64,000 nucleotides of DNA from Caldilineales bacterium (GCA_012271135.1 JAAXGZ010000096.1:1-64000), one strand, 5' to 3'; positions 9,268 to 19,274 are shown, counted from the stretch's first letter. A program made the numbers and translations. The notes: generated by a model not told the origin, from the letters alone.

Positions 9268-10044
9268 TTACCCCTGACCCTCATCCCACCGGCGATCCTG
9301 AACACTGTAGCCCCCGTCCACGGTCAGGCACTGCCCGGTGATGAAATCGGACGCCGGCGCCGCCAAGAACACCGCCGCACCGGCCAAGTCATGGGTCGTG
9401 CCCAGGCGTCTGGCAGGAGTCTTGAGAGCGATGTCTTCGCCGATCACCGCCAGCAGCGGCCTATTCAGATCGGTGGTGTGCCAACCGGGACAGATGGCGT
9501 TGACCTGGATGTTGTACTCGGCCCATTCCACCGCCAAGGCCCTGGTCAGGCCCACCATGCCGGTCTTGGCCGTGGCATAGGCGGCGGCGTTGGGCGGCCC
9601 GAAGAAGGAGTACATCGACCCGATGTTGATGATCTTGCCGCCGCGTCCGGATGCCGACATGGGTCGCGCCGCGGCCCGCGCGCAATAGAAAGCACCGTTC
9701 AGATGGGTATCCAGGAGGTCGGTCCAGTTGGCAGTCGGACTCTCGAGAACGGTTCCGCGCCGAGCGATTCCTGCATTGTTGACCACGATGTCCAAGTGCT
9801 CATGCGTTTCCACCAGGCCGGCCACCGCCGCGTCGACGGCGGCCTCGTCGCGGATGTCGAGTTCGAGAACGGCGTGGCCCTCGCCCAGTTCATCGGCCAT
9901 CGCCTGGTTTTTTTCCTGACTGCGGCCCGCCGCCACAACCACGGCGCCGGCTTCCTTGAAACCCAGCGCGATGGCCTTGCCGATACCGCCGTTGCCGCCG
10001 GTCACCAGGGCGACCTTGCCTTCCAGGCTGAAGGGATTGGACAT
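9268..10044 (-). CDS. SDR-family NAD(P)-dependent oxidoreductase
   Basis: A 258-residue classical short-chain dehydrogenase. It has the cofactor motif TGGNGGIG (15-22), NNAG (88-91), and the catalytic Ser142, Tyr155 and Lys159 (YATAK). The C-terminal ITGQCLTVDGGY is typical of the family. Closest in type are gluconate 5-dehydrogenase or 2-deoxygluconate 3-dehydrogenase-like sugar-acid enzymes; the substrate is inferred from general similarity. AAGGAAG precedes the ATG. It is the last gene of a minus-strand run with an aldo-keto reductase (61 bases upstream) and an enolase-superfamily enzyme, consistent with a sugar or sugar-acid pathway. Confidence 0.88.
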   Translation of the reverse strand: MSNPFSLEGKVALVTGGNGGIGKAIALGFKEAGAVVVAAGRSQEKNQAMADELGEGHAVLELDIRDEAAVDAAVAGLVETHEHLDIVVNNAGIARRGTVLESPTANWTDLLDTHLNGAFYCARAAARPMSASGRGGKIINIGSMYSFFGPPNAAAYATAKTGMVGLTRALAVEWAEYNIQVNAICPGWHTTDLNRPLLAVIGEDIALKTPARRLGTTHDLAGAAVFLAAPASDFITGQCLTVDGGYSVQDRRWDEGQG

Positions 10045-10105
10045 TGGACTTCCTTGTGTTGATGGATTGCCGGATTGGTTGACGGTGGTCAGTATAGATT
10101 CGACC

Positions 10106-11074
10106 TCAGGCCTGACCGATTTTGTCGCTGGCTTCTGTCAGGCGATCCAACTCCTCCTGACTCAACTGCAAGTCCGCAGCCGCCAGATTGGCCCTGCACT
10201 GTTCAATGGAGTTGGCACCCACAATGGGTGAGGTCACGGCCGGCCGCGACAGGAGCCAGGCCAAGGCCACGGCACCGGGCCAGGTATCGTGTCCCTCCGC
10301 GATGTCGCGCACGGCGTCCACGACCTGCCAAACCTCTTCCCGGCCGTACTTGGCCTGGTTGCCTTCCGCCCGCGGGGTCTCCGGACTTCGGTCCCGACTG
10401 TAGCTCCCGGTCAGGACGCCTCCCGCCATCGGACTGTAGGGCACGACGCCAATGCCGTAGGTTTCGCACACCTCGGCCAGTTCCTGCTCGAACTCGTGGC
10501 GATGGAGCAGGTTGTAGTGCGGCTGCAGGCTGGCAAACCGATGCAGATCGTGCTTGTCGCTGGCCCACAGCGCCTGCATTAGTCGCCAGGCGGGATAGTT
10601 GCTGCAGCCGATGTAGCGCACCTTGCCCTGCCGGATCAGCGCGGTCAAGGCCTCAAGCGTTTCCTCGATCGGAGTCTCCGCGTCGTACCAGTGCATTTGG
10701 TACAGATCCACCCAATCGGTTTGCAGCCGCCGCAACGAGTCTTCCAAGGCTTCCATGATGTGCCAGCGGGACAATCCCTCGCCGTTGGGCCGGTTCGACA
10801 TCGGGCCGCGCACCTTGGTGGCCAGCACCACCTGGTCCCTGTTGCCGCGCGCCTGCAGCCAGTTGCCAATCACCGTCTCGCTGGTTCCCACGCCCAGCTC
10901 GGGCACCCACTGGCTGTAGATGTTGGCGGTGTCCAGAAAGTTGCCTCCGTGTTCAAGATAGGCGTCCATGATCGCGTACGCCTCCTCTTCGGTGGTTCGC
11001 CACCGCCATTGCATGGTTCCGAGGCCGATGGCCGAAATCTTGAGACCGGCACGGCCCAGGTTGCGATATTGCAT
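10106..11074 (-). CDS. Aldo/keto reductase
   Basis: A 322-residue TIM-barrel NADPH-dependent oxidoreductase. The catalytic tetrad is visible as Asp48 (FLDTANIY), Tyr53, Lys87 (VLATKVRG) and His128 (LYQMHWYD). [11 protein letters not shown] is the conserved SNY segment, and the cofactor-binding end [14 protein letters not shown] is also present. TAGGAGC precedes ATG 11074. It lies between an enolase-superfamily gene and an SDR gene, probably in one transcript, suggesting reduction or oxidation of a sugar or polyol intermediate. The actual substrate is unknown. Confidence 0.9.
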   Translation of the reverse strand: MQYRNLGRAGLKISAIGLGTMQWRWRTTEEEAYAIMDAYLEHGGNFLDTANIYSQWVPELGVGTSETVIGNWLQARGNRDQVVLATKVRGPMSNRPNGEGLSRWHIMEALEDSLRRLQTDWVDLYQMHWYDAETPIEETLEALTALIRQGKVRYIGCSNYPAWRLMQALWASDKHDLHRFASLQPHYNLLHRHEFEQELAEVCETYGIGVVPYSPMAGGVLTGSYSRDRSPETPRAEGNQAKYGREEVWQVVDAVRDIAEGHDTWPGAVALAWLLSRPAVTSPIVGANSIEQCRANLAAADLQLSQEELDRLTEASDKIGQA

Positions 11075-11152
11075 GTCTTGCTCCTACGGTTCGGTTGTTT
11101 TGAGTACGCGTGCGCTGCATCTGTTCCGGCCAACAGCGACGGGAACAAGCAG

Positions 11153-12268
11153 TCAATCCTTCGTCAAGACTACGGACGACGACCGCCGATGTTCTTCCAG
11201 CCGGTCCCAAAGCAGTCCCACCCCGTGCCCGGGTCGATCGGGGGGCAGAACCGTCCCGTCGCAGACCTCAAGCGGTTCTTCGATGTACCTTTCCAGGCCG
11301 AATCCGTGCACTTCAAGATAGGAAGCGTTGGGCACGGCCGCCAGAAGATGGACATGCAAATCGTGGACTCCGTGAGTGGTCACGGGCAGGTTGCGGGCCT
11401 CGCACATGTGCGCCACCTTGAGCCAAGGCGTCACCCCACCCAGCGTCACCAGGTCCGGCTCGGGAAAGGCGATATCGCCCAAGTCCAGCATGCACTCAAA
11501 CTCGTGGATCGAATGGAGGTTCTCGCCGGTGGCCACCGGCAGGCCACCCTCGCGGGCAATCCGGGCGTGGGCGGCATAGTCGTCCGGGATGGTCGGCTCC
11601 TCAATCCAATACAGGTCGGCGTCCGACAAGGCCCGGGCCGCCTGGATGGCCTGATGGGGTAGCCACTGCATGTTGGCGTCCGCCATCAGGGGGAAACCGT
11701 CACCCAAGTGGGCGCGCATGGCCAAGGCCCGGTCTGCATCCTCCTTGTATGACGGACGGCCCACCTTCATTTTGATCGCCCGGAACCCCGCATCCCGAAA
11801 TCCGTCGGCTTGGTTCAGGAGCCTGTCCAGCGGAAACTGCAGGTCGATCCCTCCCGCATAGGCCGGCACCGCCTTGCGCCAACCCCCCAGCAGTTTCCAC
11901 CACGGTTTGGATGCCTGCTTGGCCGCGGCATCCCACAAGGCCACATCGACGGCTGCCAGGGCGAAGGATGCCAGGCCGCCGCGGCCGACAAAGTGGACCC
12001 GCCACCAGAGTTCGTGCCAGATCCGTTCGCGGTCATCGCTGTCGCGCCCCGGGAGTACCGGCGCCAAATCCTGTGTCAGCATGGCATACAACGCACCACC
12101 GCCAATGTCTCCCACGACATAGCTGTAGCCGATGCCCTCGATCCCGTCGTCGGTCAGGACACGGACGGTTGCCAAACCGAAGTGGCTCATGTCGCCGTGG
12201 GTGGAATCCGACAAAACAACAGGCAGTGGAATCCGGTAGTGATCAATTTGGACCCTGTGAATGCGCAT
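11153..12268 (-). CDS. Mandelate racemase/muconate lactonizing enzyme family protein
   Basis: A 371-residue enolase-superfamily enzyme. It abstracts the alpha-proton of a carboxylate to give an enolate held by Mg2+. The K-x-K motif (166-168 in AIKMKVG) and metal ligands Asp197 (MADAN), Glu223 (WIEEP) and Glu249 (ATGEN) are present. His299/His302 in TTHGVHDLH supply the opposite-face base. This is the mandelate-racemase-type arrangement, typical of sugar-acid dehydratases. ATG 12268 is used because MRIHRVQ is the usual start; the upstream open frame is not family-like. It lies 100 bases after selB. Confidence 0.88.
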   Translation of the reverse strand: MRIHRVQIDHYRIPLPVVLSDSTHGDMSHFGLATVRVLTDDGIEGIGYSYVVGDIGGGALYAMLTQDLAPVLPGRDSDDRERIWHELWWRVHFVGRGGLASFALAAVDVALWDAAAKQASKPWWKLLGGWRKAVPAYAGGIDLQFPLDRLLNQADGFRDAGFRAIKMKVGRPSYKEDADRALAMRAHLGDGFPLMADANMQWLPHQAIQAARALSDADLYWIEEPTIPDDYAAHARIAREGGLPVATGENLHSIHEFECMLDLGDIAFPEPDLVTLGGVTPWLKVAHMCEARNLPVTTHGVHDLHVHLLAAVPNASYLEVHGFGLERYIEEPLEVCDGTVLPPDRPGHGVGLLWDRLEEHRRSSSVVLTKD

Positions 12269-12368
12269 GCTTCGAACTTCCGCCTGTGTGGTCAATCGAT
12301 CGATGGCCGGATTGCCTGCCGCAGAAACCGGAAGCCGCAATCAGGCGCAGGCCCTTGGGCCGAAGGCC

Positions 12369-14291
12369 TCAGGCGCGGGTGCGGAGGTTTCCGTCGCGCC
12401 GGGTGAGCCGATCCTGGTCCATCCGCTCCAATAGAGCCTGTGCATACTTGCGGCTGGTCGGTAGACGATCCCTGACTTGCGCCATGGTGACACTGCCGAA
12501 TTCATCCAGAAGCCGCAACACGGCCTCCTGAGCCCGCCGATGGATGGAGGCCAGGAAAATCACATCCTGGTCGAGCGCCACGCACTGGCCGGACACCAGG
12601 AGATGATCCAGGAGTTCCTGGTCTCCTTCCAATATCTGCAGGACATCCCCTTTGTTGGGCGGCAGGAATCCAGCCACTTGCAGCGTTTCCGTCAACTCAT
12701 CGGCCAGTCGAACCTGTTCCGGTGAGTACTTCACCTTGTGACCGGACAGTCGCACGATGTCGCCTTCAGGCGCGATCCTGTCTTCAGCATGCCATGCGGT
12801 TACCGCTGCGTTCAGTTGGGAGGACGAGGCCGACACCTGGTGCCGACGGCGCATCCACGCGGTCAGGCGCGCAAGGAACTCGCCGCGGGGCTGACCGGGA
12901 CGGAGTGGCCACGTTCGGTGCCACTCCCCAAGCATTTCCTCCGCGAAGTCCCGCCATTCCCGTGCCGTCCGGTCGGGCACAAGCCAAGGGCCGCCGCTGC
13001 CCTCCAGGCACCAGACCCGGCCATCCGAGATTTCCTGTTCCAAGTGCCGGTGCCACGATGTTGCCTCGGTGCCGGCATGGGCCAGCAGTTCGGACTGGCC
13101 AATCAAGGGACGGGTACGGATTCTGTAATCCAGCTGAAGCTTGAAGTCATCGGTATCCAGAACCCGGAAGCGTTCCAGGCTGCCGGTATGAAACCGCTTC
13201 CAATGGCGCTCGGGAGCCGGGTCCAGCACCTCCCCACCTCCCAGCGTCACACTGGGTGACGGCAAACGGACAATGAACCGGTCGCCGACATCCAACACCA
13301 TCGGTTCCGACAGGACAAGCTGGCAATGACCCCTCCGACCCGGTTCGATCACCTGCGAACCAATCAGTCGCACGCGGGCAATGGTTTCCGTGGTCCCATG
13401 GAACAACATGACGTCCAGGTTATGTTCCAGCCCCTTGAACGCGTCGGACAGCAGCTCCACCTTGACATCCGCCAGGCGGCTGGGGACCATGGTCCCCTCG
13501 GTGCCAAGCGCGTCGCCGCGCTGGACGTCGCCGTGGGATATCCCGCTGATGTTCACGGCCACCCGTGCCCCCGCGACGCAGCGGTCCTTCGCCTCATGGT
13601 AGGACTGCAGGCCTCTGATGCGCCCGGAGAGACCGGATGGCTGCAAGCCAACCGTCTGCCCCAGCTCCAAGGTCCCGGCAGACAGCGTGCCCGTAACCAC
13701 GGTGCCGAAACCGGACTGCACAAACACCCTGTCAACATGCAAGCGTGCAGGTTGGTTGAGAATGGCTTCGGGGCTCCGCTCCGGCAGGTCGAAAATCGCT
13801 TGGCGCAGGTCGTCCAAGCCGATGCTCTCGTGCGCACTCACTCGCAGAATCGTCGTATCCGCGTATCGCGTCTGCGCCAGGTGGTCGGCCAGATCCAGTT
13901 CGACCAGTTCGAGCCACTCGGGATCGTCGACGACATCCACCTTGGACAGAACCGGCAGGCAAGCGGGAACCCGCAGCAGATCCAGGATGGACAGATGCTC
14001 GCGCGTCTGCGGCATCACCCCGTCGTCTGCCGCCACAACCAGCATCGCCGCATCGATCCCGCTCATCCCCGCCAGCATATTGCGGATGAAGTCAAGGTGG
14101 CCCGGGACATCGACCAATCCGGTGCGGCGGGCCGGATCGGGCGGTTCGGAGTCCAGGACCGCGTAGCCCAGCTCGATGGTCAGTCCACGACGCTTTTCCT
14201 CCGCCAGCCGATCGGGATCCGTCCCGGTCAGGGCCTGCACCAGGGCGGATTTGCCATGATCCACATGCCCGGCCGTGCTCAGGACGCGCAT
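12369..14291 (-). CDS. selB: Selenocysteine-specific translation elongation factor SelB
   Basis: A 640-residue GTPase that delivers Sec-tRNA to UGA codons carrying a SECIS hairpin. The N-terminus has the G1 motif GHVDHGKS (8-15), the switch region RGLTIELGYA, the G3 motif DVPGHLDF and the G4 motif SKVD. Translation-factor beta barrels follow, and winged-helix repeats end the protein (QVRDRLPTSRKYAQALLERM). The length fits bacterial SelB. ATG 14291 lies 2 bases after the stop codon of the coiled-coil gene at 14294, so the two are translationally coupled. selA, selD and a tRNA-Sec gene are not in the window. SelB implies that some TGA codons in this genome are recoded. Confidence 0.93.
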   Translation of the reverse strand: MRVLSTAGHVDHGKSALVQALTGTDPDRLAEEKRRGLTIELGYAVLDSEPPDPARRTGLVDVPGHLDFIRNMLAGMSGIDAAMLVVAADDGVMPQTREHLSILDLLRVPACLPVLSKVDVVDDPEWLELVELDLADHLAQTRYADTTILRVSAHESIGLDDLRQAIFDLPERSPEAILNQPARLHVDRVFVQSGFGTVVTGTLSAGTLELGQTVGLQPSGLSGRIRGLQSYHEAKDRCVAGARVAVNISGISHGDVQRGDALGTEGTMVPSRLADVKVELLSDAFKGLEHNLDVMLFHGTTETIARVRLIGSQVIEPGRRGHCQLVLSEPMVLDVGDRFIVRLPSPSVTLGGGEVLDPAPERHWKRFHTGSLERFRVLDTDDFKLQLDYRIRTRPLIGQSELLAHAGTEATSWHRHLEQEISDGRVWCLEGSGGPWLVPDRTAREWRDFAEEMLGEWHRTWPLRPGQPRGEFLARLTAWMRRRHQVSASSSQLNAAVTAWHAEDRIAPEGDIVRLSGHKVKYSPEQVRLADELTETLQVAGFLPPNKGDVLQILEGDQELLDHLLVSGQCVALDQDVIFLASIHRRAQEAVLRLLDEFGSVTMAQVRDRLPTSRKYAQALLERMDQDRLTRRDGNLRTRA

Positions 14292-14293
14292 GC

Positions 14294-15586
14294 CTACGGC
14301 ACCGCCGCGCCATCCACGCCGCCGGTCTCCTGTCCGCCCGATCCGTTGGCGTACAACTCGACGTTGCGACGCAGCCGCATCCATTCGTCCTCCAGGGCCC
14401 GGATAATCCGGTCCCGTTCCCTGAGACTGTCCTGAAGATTGTCCACTTGGGACTGCGCGGCCCTCAGCGCCTGCTGAGGGTAGGTCTCCTGGAGGGACCA
14501 CAGCTGCTTGAGCAGGGCCTCGTGGGTCTTGAGAGACTGGGACAGGGACATGAGGCTTTCCTTCGTTGCAGCGTTGTCCTGCGCCTGCTCCTGCCACTGG
14601 TGGTCCCGCTGCATGCGCTCCTTGCGTTCCCGCTCCGCCACCCCGGCCTTGGCCTCTTCAAGGGAACTCTCAATCCGCGCCTGGAACAGCCGTTCCGACT
14701 CCTGGAACTGGTGGATGGCCTGATCTATCTGCTCCCGCAAGCCCCGCGAATCGAGCACCGACCTGCGAATGTGATCCTGTGCCTCGGCCTGCAGGCGCAA
14801 CTGGTTCTGCAGCCCCTCAATCAACGGCGGCAACTCCTGCACGGCGGCATCCACGGCCCTAATCTGCTTGCTGAAGTCAATCATCTGGCCCCGCATTTCA
14901 TCCGCCAGCTCGTCGAGGTTCCGGCCATGCCGGTTGCCCGCCTCGTGCAGCTCGGTCAGTTCCTGCCGCAGCCTGCGGATTTCCTGGTCCTGCTGGATGT
15001 TGGTGCTCTCCAATTCATCCAGACGACGCAGGTGCACCGTCTGCTCCTCCTGCTGCTGCGTAATGCGCTGCACCTCGGTACTACGCAGTTCCAGCATGAA
15101 GTCGATGTTCTGGGTCTTCTCCTCCAGTGCAGCCTCCAGCGTCTTGATCTGGCCGTCCATTGCCTGGATTGATTCGGCCAGGCGAGTGAAGTCGGACTGC
15201 CGGATTTGAAGATCCTGTTCGAGTTGGGTGGCGCGGTGCGCGTCCCTCTGCAAGGCGGCAATGTCGCGCTGGGCTGTGTCCCGATCCGCCTCCCGGGCCC
15301 GTTCCAACTCTCGGATGGCCTTGATACGCTGGGTCTCTTCCCGTTCAATGAGTGCGAGGAACTCCTGTCGGGAGCCGTCCAGAGTGCTCTCATACTGCTG
15401 CAGCCGAGCCACCTGGGCCTCAAAGCGCATGACAGTGCCTTCCAGCTCCTGCAGCTGCTTGGTCTGTCCGACCTGGCTGTTGCCCTGCATTTCCAACAGG
15501 TGTCCCAACCGCACGATCTCGGTGCGGTTGCGCTTGTGTTCCTCGTCAAGCCAATTGACGATTTGTTCCAGCTGTGGCAAATCCAT
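14294..15586 (-). CDS. Long coiled-coil protein of unknown function, coupled to selB
   Basis: A 430-residue protein, Gln/Glu/Arg/Leu-rich from about residue 20 to 420 with near-continuous heptad character (for example RFEAQVARLQQYESTLDG). No signal peptide or membrane segment is present. The start MDLPQLEQIVNWLDEEHKRN at 15586 has GAGGTC upstream; an in-frame stretch further upstream looks non-coding. Its stop is 2 bases before selB, so both are read from one mRNA. No known domain was recognised. A structural or scaffolding role is a guess. Confidence 0.8.
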   Translation of the reverse strand: MDLPQLEQIVNWLDEEHKRNRTEIVRLGHLLEMQGNSQVGQTKQLQELEGTVMRFEAQVARLQQYESTLDGSRQEFLALIEREETQRIKAIRELERAREADRDTAQRDIAALQRDAHRATQLEQDLQIRQSDFTRLAESIQAMDGQIKTLEAALEEKTQNIDFMLELRSTEVQRITQQQEEQTVHLRRLDELESTNIQQDQEIRRLRQELTELHEAGNRHGRNLDELADEMRGQMIDFSKQIRAVDAAVQELPPLIEGLQNQLRLQAEAQDHIRRSVLDSRGLREQIDQAIHQFQESERLFQARIESSLEEAKAGVAERERKERMQRDHQWQEQAQDNAATKESLMSLSQSLKTHEALLKQLWSLQETYPQQALRAAQSQVDNLQDSLRERDRIIRALEDEWMRLRRNVELYANGSGGQETGGVDGAAVP

Positions 15587-15675
15587 GATGCTAGACCTCA
15601 TGCCCGGCCGGCAAAGTGGCGCGATTGCGGGTGAATGGGTCCGGACGGTTTGTGACCGAAACGGTCCCTGTACCG

Positions 15676-15703
15676 TTGGCGACACATGATGTCACGATAA
15701 TGT
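15676..15703 (+). promoter_or_regulatory. Possible sigma70-type promoter for the glycosyltransferase pair
   Basis: TTGGCG (15676-15681) and TAATGT (15698-15703), 16 bases apart, lie about 85 bases before the first glycosyltransferase start. They sit in the intergenic region divergent from the coiled-coil gene. The match is moderate. Confidence 0.3.
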
Positions 15704-15788
15704 AAATGTAGGTCATTGTGCCATTGAAGTGTCCAGAGAATGTCGGCCGCCACGGCTGGCGCATCTGTAGGAAAGGCTGCAGCAACCG

Positions 15789-16907
15789 ATGATTCGAATT
15801 GGCATCGATGCCAGGCTTGCATACCATCGGCAGGCCGGCATCACGCGGTATGCCCGCAACCTGTGCTCCGCGCTGTGTGCGCTCGAATCCGGGGATCGAT
15901 TCACCGTCTTTCACCACAGGCGCCAACCGCCAGCGAAGCGCGTGCCGGCGGTGTGGCGCCACCGGACCCTGTTCAGTCCGGTCCACCACGCCTGGGAACA
16001 AACCGGCCTGGCCCTGGAACTTTCGCTGGGAAGGTGGGATGTGGTCCACTTCCCGGACTTCATCGGACCGTTGCAAACCAAGCTGTCAACCGTAATCACG
16101 GTCCAAGATCTGGCCTTTCTGAAATGGCCCGAGGTCCTGACGGATGACGCCGCCGTCTACTACGGTCAACTTCCCCTTGCCGTACGGCATGCCGCGGCCA
16201 TTCTGGTGCCAAGTCGGCATACGGCTGCCGACTTGGCCGTCCAATTCCCGGAAGCTGCCGGCAAAACAACCATTGTGCCCTACGCCGTTGACCCGGAATT
16301 CCTAACAAAAAGAACAGAACCGCAATCGACCGCGCTCCCCAAACCCGAATGGCTGCCGGACGACTACCTTCTGCACGTGGGCACACTTGAACCCCGGAAA
16401 AACATCACTACCCTTCTGGAAGCCTTCGCCATCGTCCGAGCCCGTCCCGAAGGCCGCAAGCTGATGCTGGTCCTGGCAGGCGCTTCCGGATGGCTTCAGG
16501 ACAATCTGGAGGAACAGGCCGCTCGGCGCGGCATAGAGAGTGCCTGTGTCTTTGCCGGAAAACTGTCGGACCATTCCTTGGTTCAGGCCTACCGACATGC
16601 CAGGTGTCTGGTGCATCCGGCATGGTACGAAGGTTTTGGCTTTACGCTGCTGGAGGCTATGGCCAGCGGTACGCCCGTGGTGTGCAGCAATGCATCCTGT
16701 CTGCCGGAAGTTGCAGGCGATGCCGCCCTTACCCACGACCCAGAGGATCCCGAAGCGGTTGCCTCGAGCGTGCTGGCACTGCTCAACTCGGAGGAACTCG
16801 CCTCCGACTTGGTGAACAAGGGACACAAAAGGGTCTTGGAGTTCAGTTGGGACAAAACAGCCCGACAGACCCTGAACGTCTACCGCGCGGCTGCGCGCCA
16901 AACATGA
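15789..16907 (+). CDS. Glycosyltransferase, GT4 family (GT-B fold)
   Basis: A 372-residue cytoplasmic glycosyltransferase. The N-terminal Rossmann domain starts MIRIGIDARLA with the acceptor-side YARNLCSAL. The C-terminal domain starts at LHVGTLEPRKN and contains the nucleotide-sugar EX7E-type motif in WYEGFGFTLLEAMASG. The mannosyltransferase-like GT4 group (WbaZ/MtfB type) is the closest in style. A second glycosyltransferase follows after 15 bases, so the pair probably acts together on a cell-surface glycan or glycolipid. Donor and acceptor are unknown. Confidence 0.9.
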   Translation: MIRIGIDARLAYHRQAGITRYARNLCSALCALESGDRFTVFHHRRQPPAKRVPAVWRHRTLFSPVHHAWEQTGLALELSLGRWDVVHFPDFIGPLQTKLSTVITVQDLAFLKWPEVLTDDAAVYYGQLPLAVRHAAAILVPSRHTAADLAVQFPEAAGKTTIVPYAVDPEFLTKRTEPQSTALPKPEWLPDDYLLHVGTLEPRKNITTLLEAFAIVRARPEGRKLMLVLAGASGWLQDNLEEQAARRGIESACVFAGKLSDHSLVQAYRHARCLVHPAWYEGFGFTLLEAMASGTPVVCSNASCLPEVAGDAALTHDPEDPEAVASSVLALLNSEELASDLVNKGHKRVLEFSWDKTARQTLNVYRAAARQT

Positions 16908-16922
16908 TTCGGTGAAAAGACC

Positions 16923-18122
16923 ATGCGCCTCCTGTTTCTTGCCCCTGTGGTACCGTGGCCGCTTACCCAAGGCCGCAACCTGCGCAATTTCCACCTCCTC
17001 AGAATTCTGGCTGAGAGGCACGAGGTGGAGCTGCTGTGCGGCTCCTTCGACGCAGGCCAATCCGACCTGCCACCGGAAGTCGCTGCACTCGTTGAGTTTG
17101 GCGAGGTTGTTGCCTGGCCGGAGCGCCCGTTGGCAACGCGGCTGTTGGACATGGGCAGGTCCATGCCCGACATTTGGCAGGCCTATGCCAGCGAAACGTT
17201 GGTGGACTGTGTATTGGCCCGACACGCGACCAAGCCCTTCGACTGTGTCCACGTAGCCGGATTCGAGATGATGGGGACGTGGAACCGCGTGCGTCACCGG
17301 CTTGCGGCCAGGATTCCCTACGTCCTGGACGAGCACAACATCGAGTACAGCCTGCGGGAGTCGATGCAGGCCGATGAGGCCTTGTCCGTCGCCGATGTCC
17401 CTTATCGCATCTACAACCACCTGCAAACCCGTCGGACCCGACACCACGAAACAGGCGCCTGGCAGCGTGCCTGGCATGTTTCGACCGTCAGTCCCGAGGA
17501 CCGGAACCAAGTCCTGGAACACGTTCCTGCCCATCGCGTGTCCCTGGTTCCCAATTGCCTGGACATCCGGGCCCTGCCGCAGGTCGAGCGGAATTCGGTA
17601 CGTCCCCACAGCCTATTGTTCATGGGCAAGATGGACTACCGTCCCAATGTCGCAGGTGTGACTTGGTTCTGCCGTGAAGCCATGCCCATGCTGCGCGAGC
17701 GGTTCCCGGACGCATCGTTCACCATCCTGGGCCGCGATCCGTCCGCGCACGTACGGGCCCTGAATGACATGCCCGGGGTCACCGTCACCGGTTTCGTCGA
17801 GTCCCTGGTGCCGTACCTGGAACAGGCCGCCACATTCATTGTGCCGCTGTTTCAGGGGGGAGGGACCCGATTCAAGGTTCTGGAGGCCCTCGCCGCGGGC
17901 ATCCCCCTAGTATCAACGAACCAGGGAATTGCAGGCCTGCCTCTGGAAAACGGAATGCACTGCTTGTTGGCGGACAACCCGAACGATCTGGTAACTGCGA
18001 TTGCGCGCACTTGGACTGAGCCAGACCCTGCATGGTCGCGCGTGGCCAACGGGAAACGCCTGGTCGAGACCCGCTTTGACTGGAGCGCGATTGCTCCCGC
18101 ACTCGAAAGCATCTACGTGTGA
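16923..18122 (+). CDS. Glycosyltransferase with GT4-type C-terminal domain
   Basis: A 399-residue GT-B glycosyltransferase. The start MRLLFLAPVVPWPLTQG is typical of the TuaH/PslH-like group (sugar transferase, PEP-CTERM/exopolysaccharide type). The acceptor domain contains YVLDEHNIEYSL. The donor domain starts at LLFMGKMDYRPNVAG and has the loop FQGGGTRFKVLEALAAGIPL. It lies 15 bases downstream of the first glycosyltransferase in the same operon. An IS701-type element has inserted directly after the gene, starting 37 bases past the stop. Confidence 0.88.
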   Translation: MRLLFLAPVVPWPLTQGRNLRNFHLLRILAERHEVELLCGSFDAGQSDLPPEVAALVEFGEVVAWPERPLATRLLDMGRSMPDIWQAYASETLVDCVLARHATKPFDCVHVAGFEMMGTWNRVRHRLAARIPYVLDEHNIEYSLRESMQADEALSVADVPYRIYNHLQTRRTRHHETGAWQRAWHVSTVSPEDRNQVLEHVPAHRVSLVPNCLDIRALPQVERNSVRPHSLLFMGKMDYRPNVAGVTWFCREAMPMLRERFPDASFTILGRDPSAHVRALNDMPGVTVTGFVESLVPYLEQAATFIVPLFQGGGTRFKVLEALAAGIPLVSTNQGIAGLPLENGMHCLLADNPNDLVTAIARTWTEPDPAWSRVANGKRLVETRFDWSAIAPALESIYV

Positions 18123-18159
18123 AACGGAAACCCGCCCGGTTTCCTGCCGCGGTTCTTAA

Positions 18160-19274
18160 CACTGCAACGAGAAGTCAGGATGGTTGTTCCAGCAAGCGTC
18201 GCCGTACATGGGCGCGTCCGTCCCATCACAGACTCCGAAACAGGGCCAGCACGGCCTCCAGGGCCTCCGCCACCGGGTAAACGTCAGGCCGGGCTGTTTT
18301 TTTGAGTGCCCGCCTGCCTCGTGACAGGAAGAAGTGCAGAAGCAGGCACAGGGTCACGTGACGATGCCGGCCCTGCCAGCTGCGCCCTTCGTAGTCACTC
18401 AGGGCCAGCAGCTGCCGGCCTTCCCGGAAGCAGGTTTCGATGGCCCAGCGCGCGCCGGTCAGGTGTGCCAGGCAGGCCGGCTTCACCCGGCGGGGTGCCT
18501 GGCAGAGGAAGACCCGAACCGGGTCCGCCCCGGATGGGCGGCGCAGCACGAGCCAGACCTCGGGACCCGGCAGGCCGCCGCGGGAGGCGGCCACCCGCCA
18601 GATGGCAAAGTTGGCATGCTCGGGACCGCGGCTGTCCCCGGCACCTGATGCCGCGTCCAGGTGTCCGCGGGCAGTTGCGCCGCCAGCAGTTGCGCCGCCA
18701 GCACCCGCGCCTCAAGGGAGGCCGGGCCTCCGGGCGCCAGCCGCGGGCGGGTGCGGGGCACGACGGTCAGCGTCCGCTCCAGCCAAACCCGCGTGTCGAC
18801 CGGCACCTCCACCATGCAGTCCAGGCCCAGGGCCGCCACTCCTTTCAGGAAGTCGACCGACCGTAGCCCTGGTCGCAGTCACCAGCGAGCTTTCGGCCAC
18901 CAGCTCCAGGGCCAGTTGCGGCTTGGCACGGAAGGTCGCGGCCTTCTCCGACACACCGCAGCGTGGCCGCCGCTCCGCATAGGCTTCGTCCCCGCCCCAG
19001 GCCTCGGTCAGGAATAGCCGCCGGTGGACCAGAGTGGCGCACCTGGTTCATGTCGCCGTCCAGCGGGCGCAGGCGGCGAAGGACGCCGCCTGGTCGCGGC
19101 GCCGGAACAGGAACCGAAAGCAGTCCAGGTAGGCCAGCGGGGAGGGCCGGGCTGGAGGCTGGAACAGGTCGTCGCAGATCAACTGCGGCACCGGGGCAAT
19201 ACCGGCGATCATGGCGGCACTCCGTGGGTTGAATCTGACTCCAGCAACCTACCGCACGACTTCTTGTTGCAGTG
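18160..19274 (-). mobile_element. Decayed IS701-type insertion sequence, copy 1, with both inverted ends
   Basis: The ends carry imperfect inverted repeats. CACTGCAACGAGAAGTC lies at 18160-18176 on the plus strand, and CACTGCAACAAGAAGTC reads on the minus strand from 19274 to 19258 (16 of 17 identical). The left flank is TTAA, which fits the YTAR target consensus known for IS701. The right flank does not repeat it. The element is about 1.1 kb, shorter than a typical IS701 (about 1.4 kb), because of internal loss. It inserted immediately downstream of the glycosyltransferase operon. Confidence 0.75.
18226..19212 (-). pseudogene. IS701-type DDE transposase, frameshifted
   Basis: The minus strand from ATG 19212 gives a transposase start (PVPQLICDDLFQP), but the frame breaks repeatedly. 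The part holding the first Asp is deleted or scrambled. The last 120 codons (18594-18226) are intact and carry the family tail with RWAIETCFREGRQLLALSDY and WQGRHRHVTLCLLLHFFLS. That tail contains the final catalytic Glu (WAIE). No functional enzyme can be made. Confidence 0.7.

Noticed and set aside
12369-14597. A longer SelB start with about 100 extra N-terminal residues
   Set aside because: The extension overlaps the coiled-coil gene and lacks family similarity; the GTPase domain begins at ATG 14291.
16302-17609. A 435-codon minus-strand frame opposite the glycosyltransferases
   Set aside because: It runs antisense to two genes with intact catalytic motifs and shows no domain of its own.
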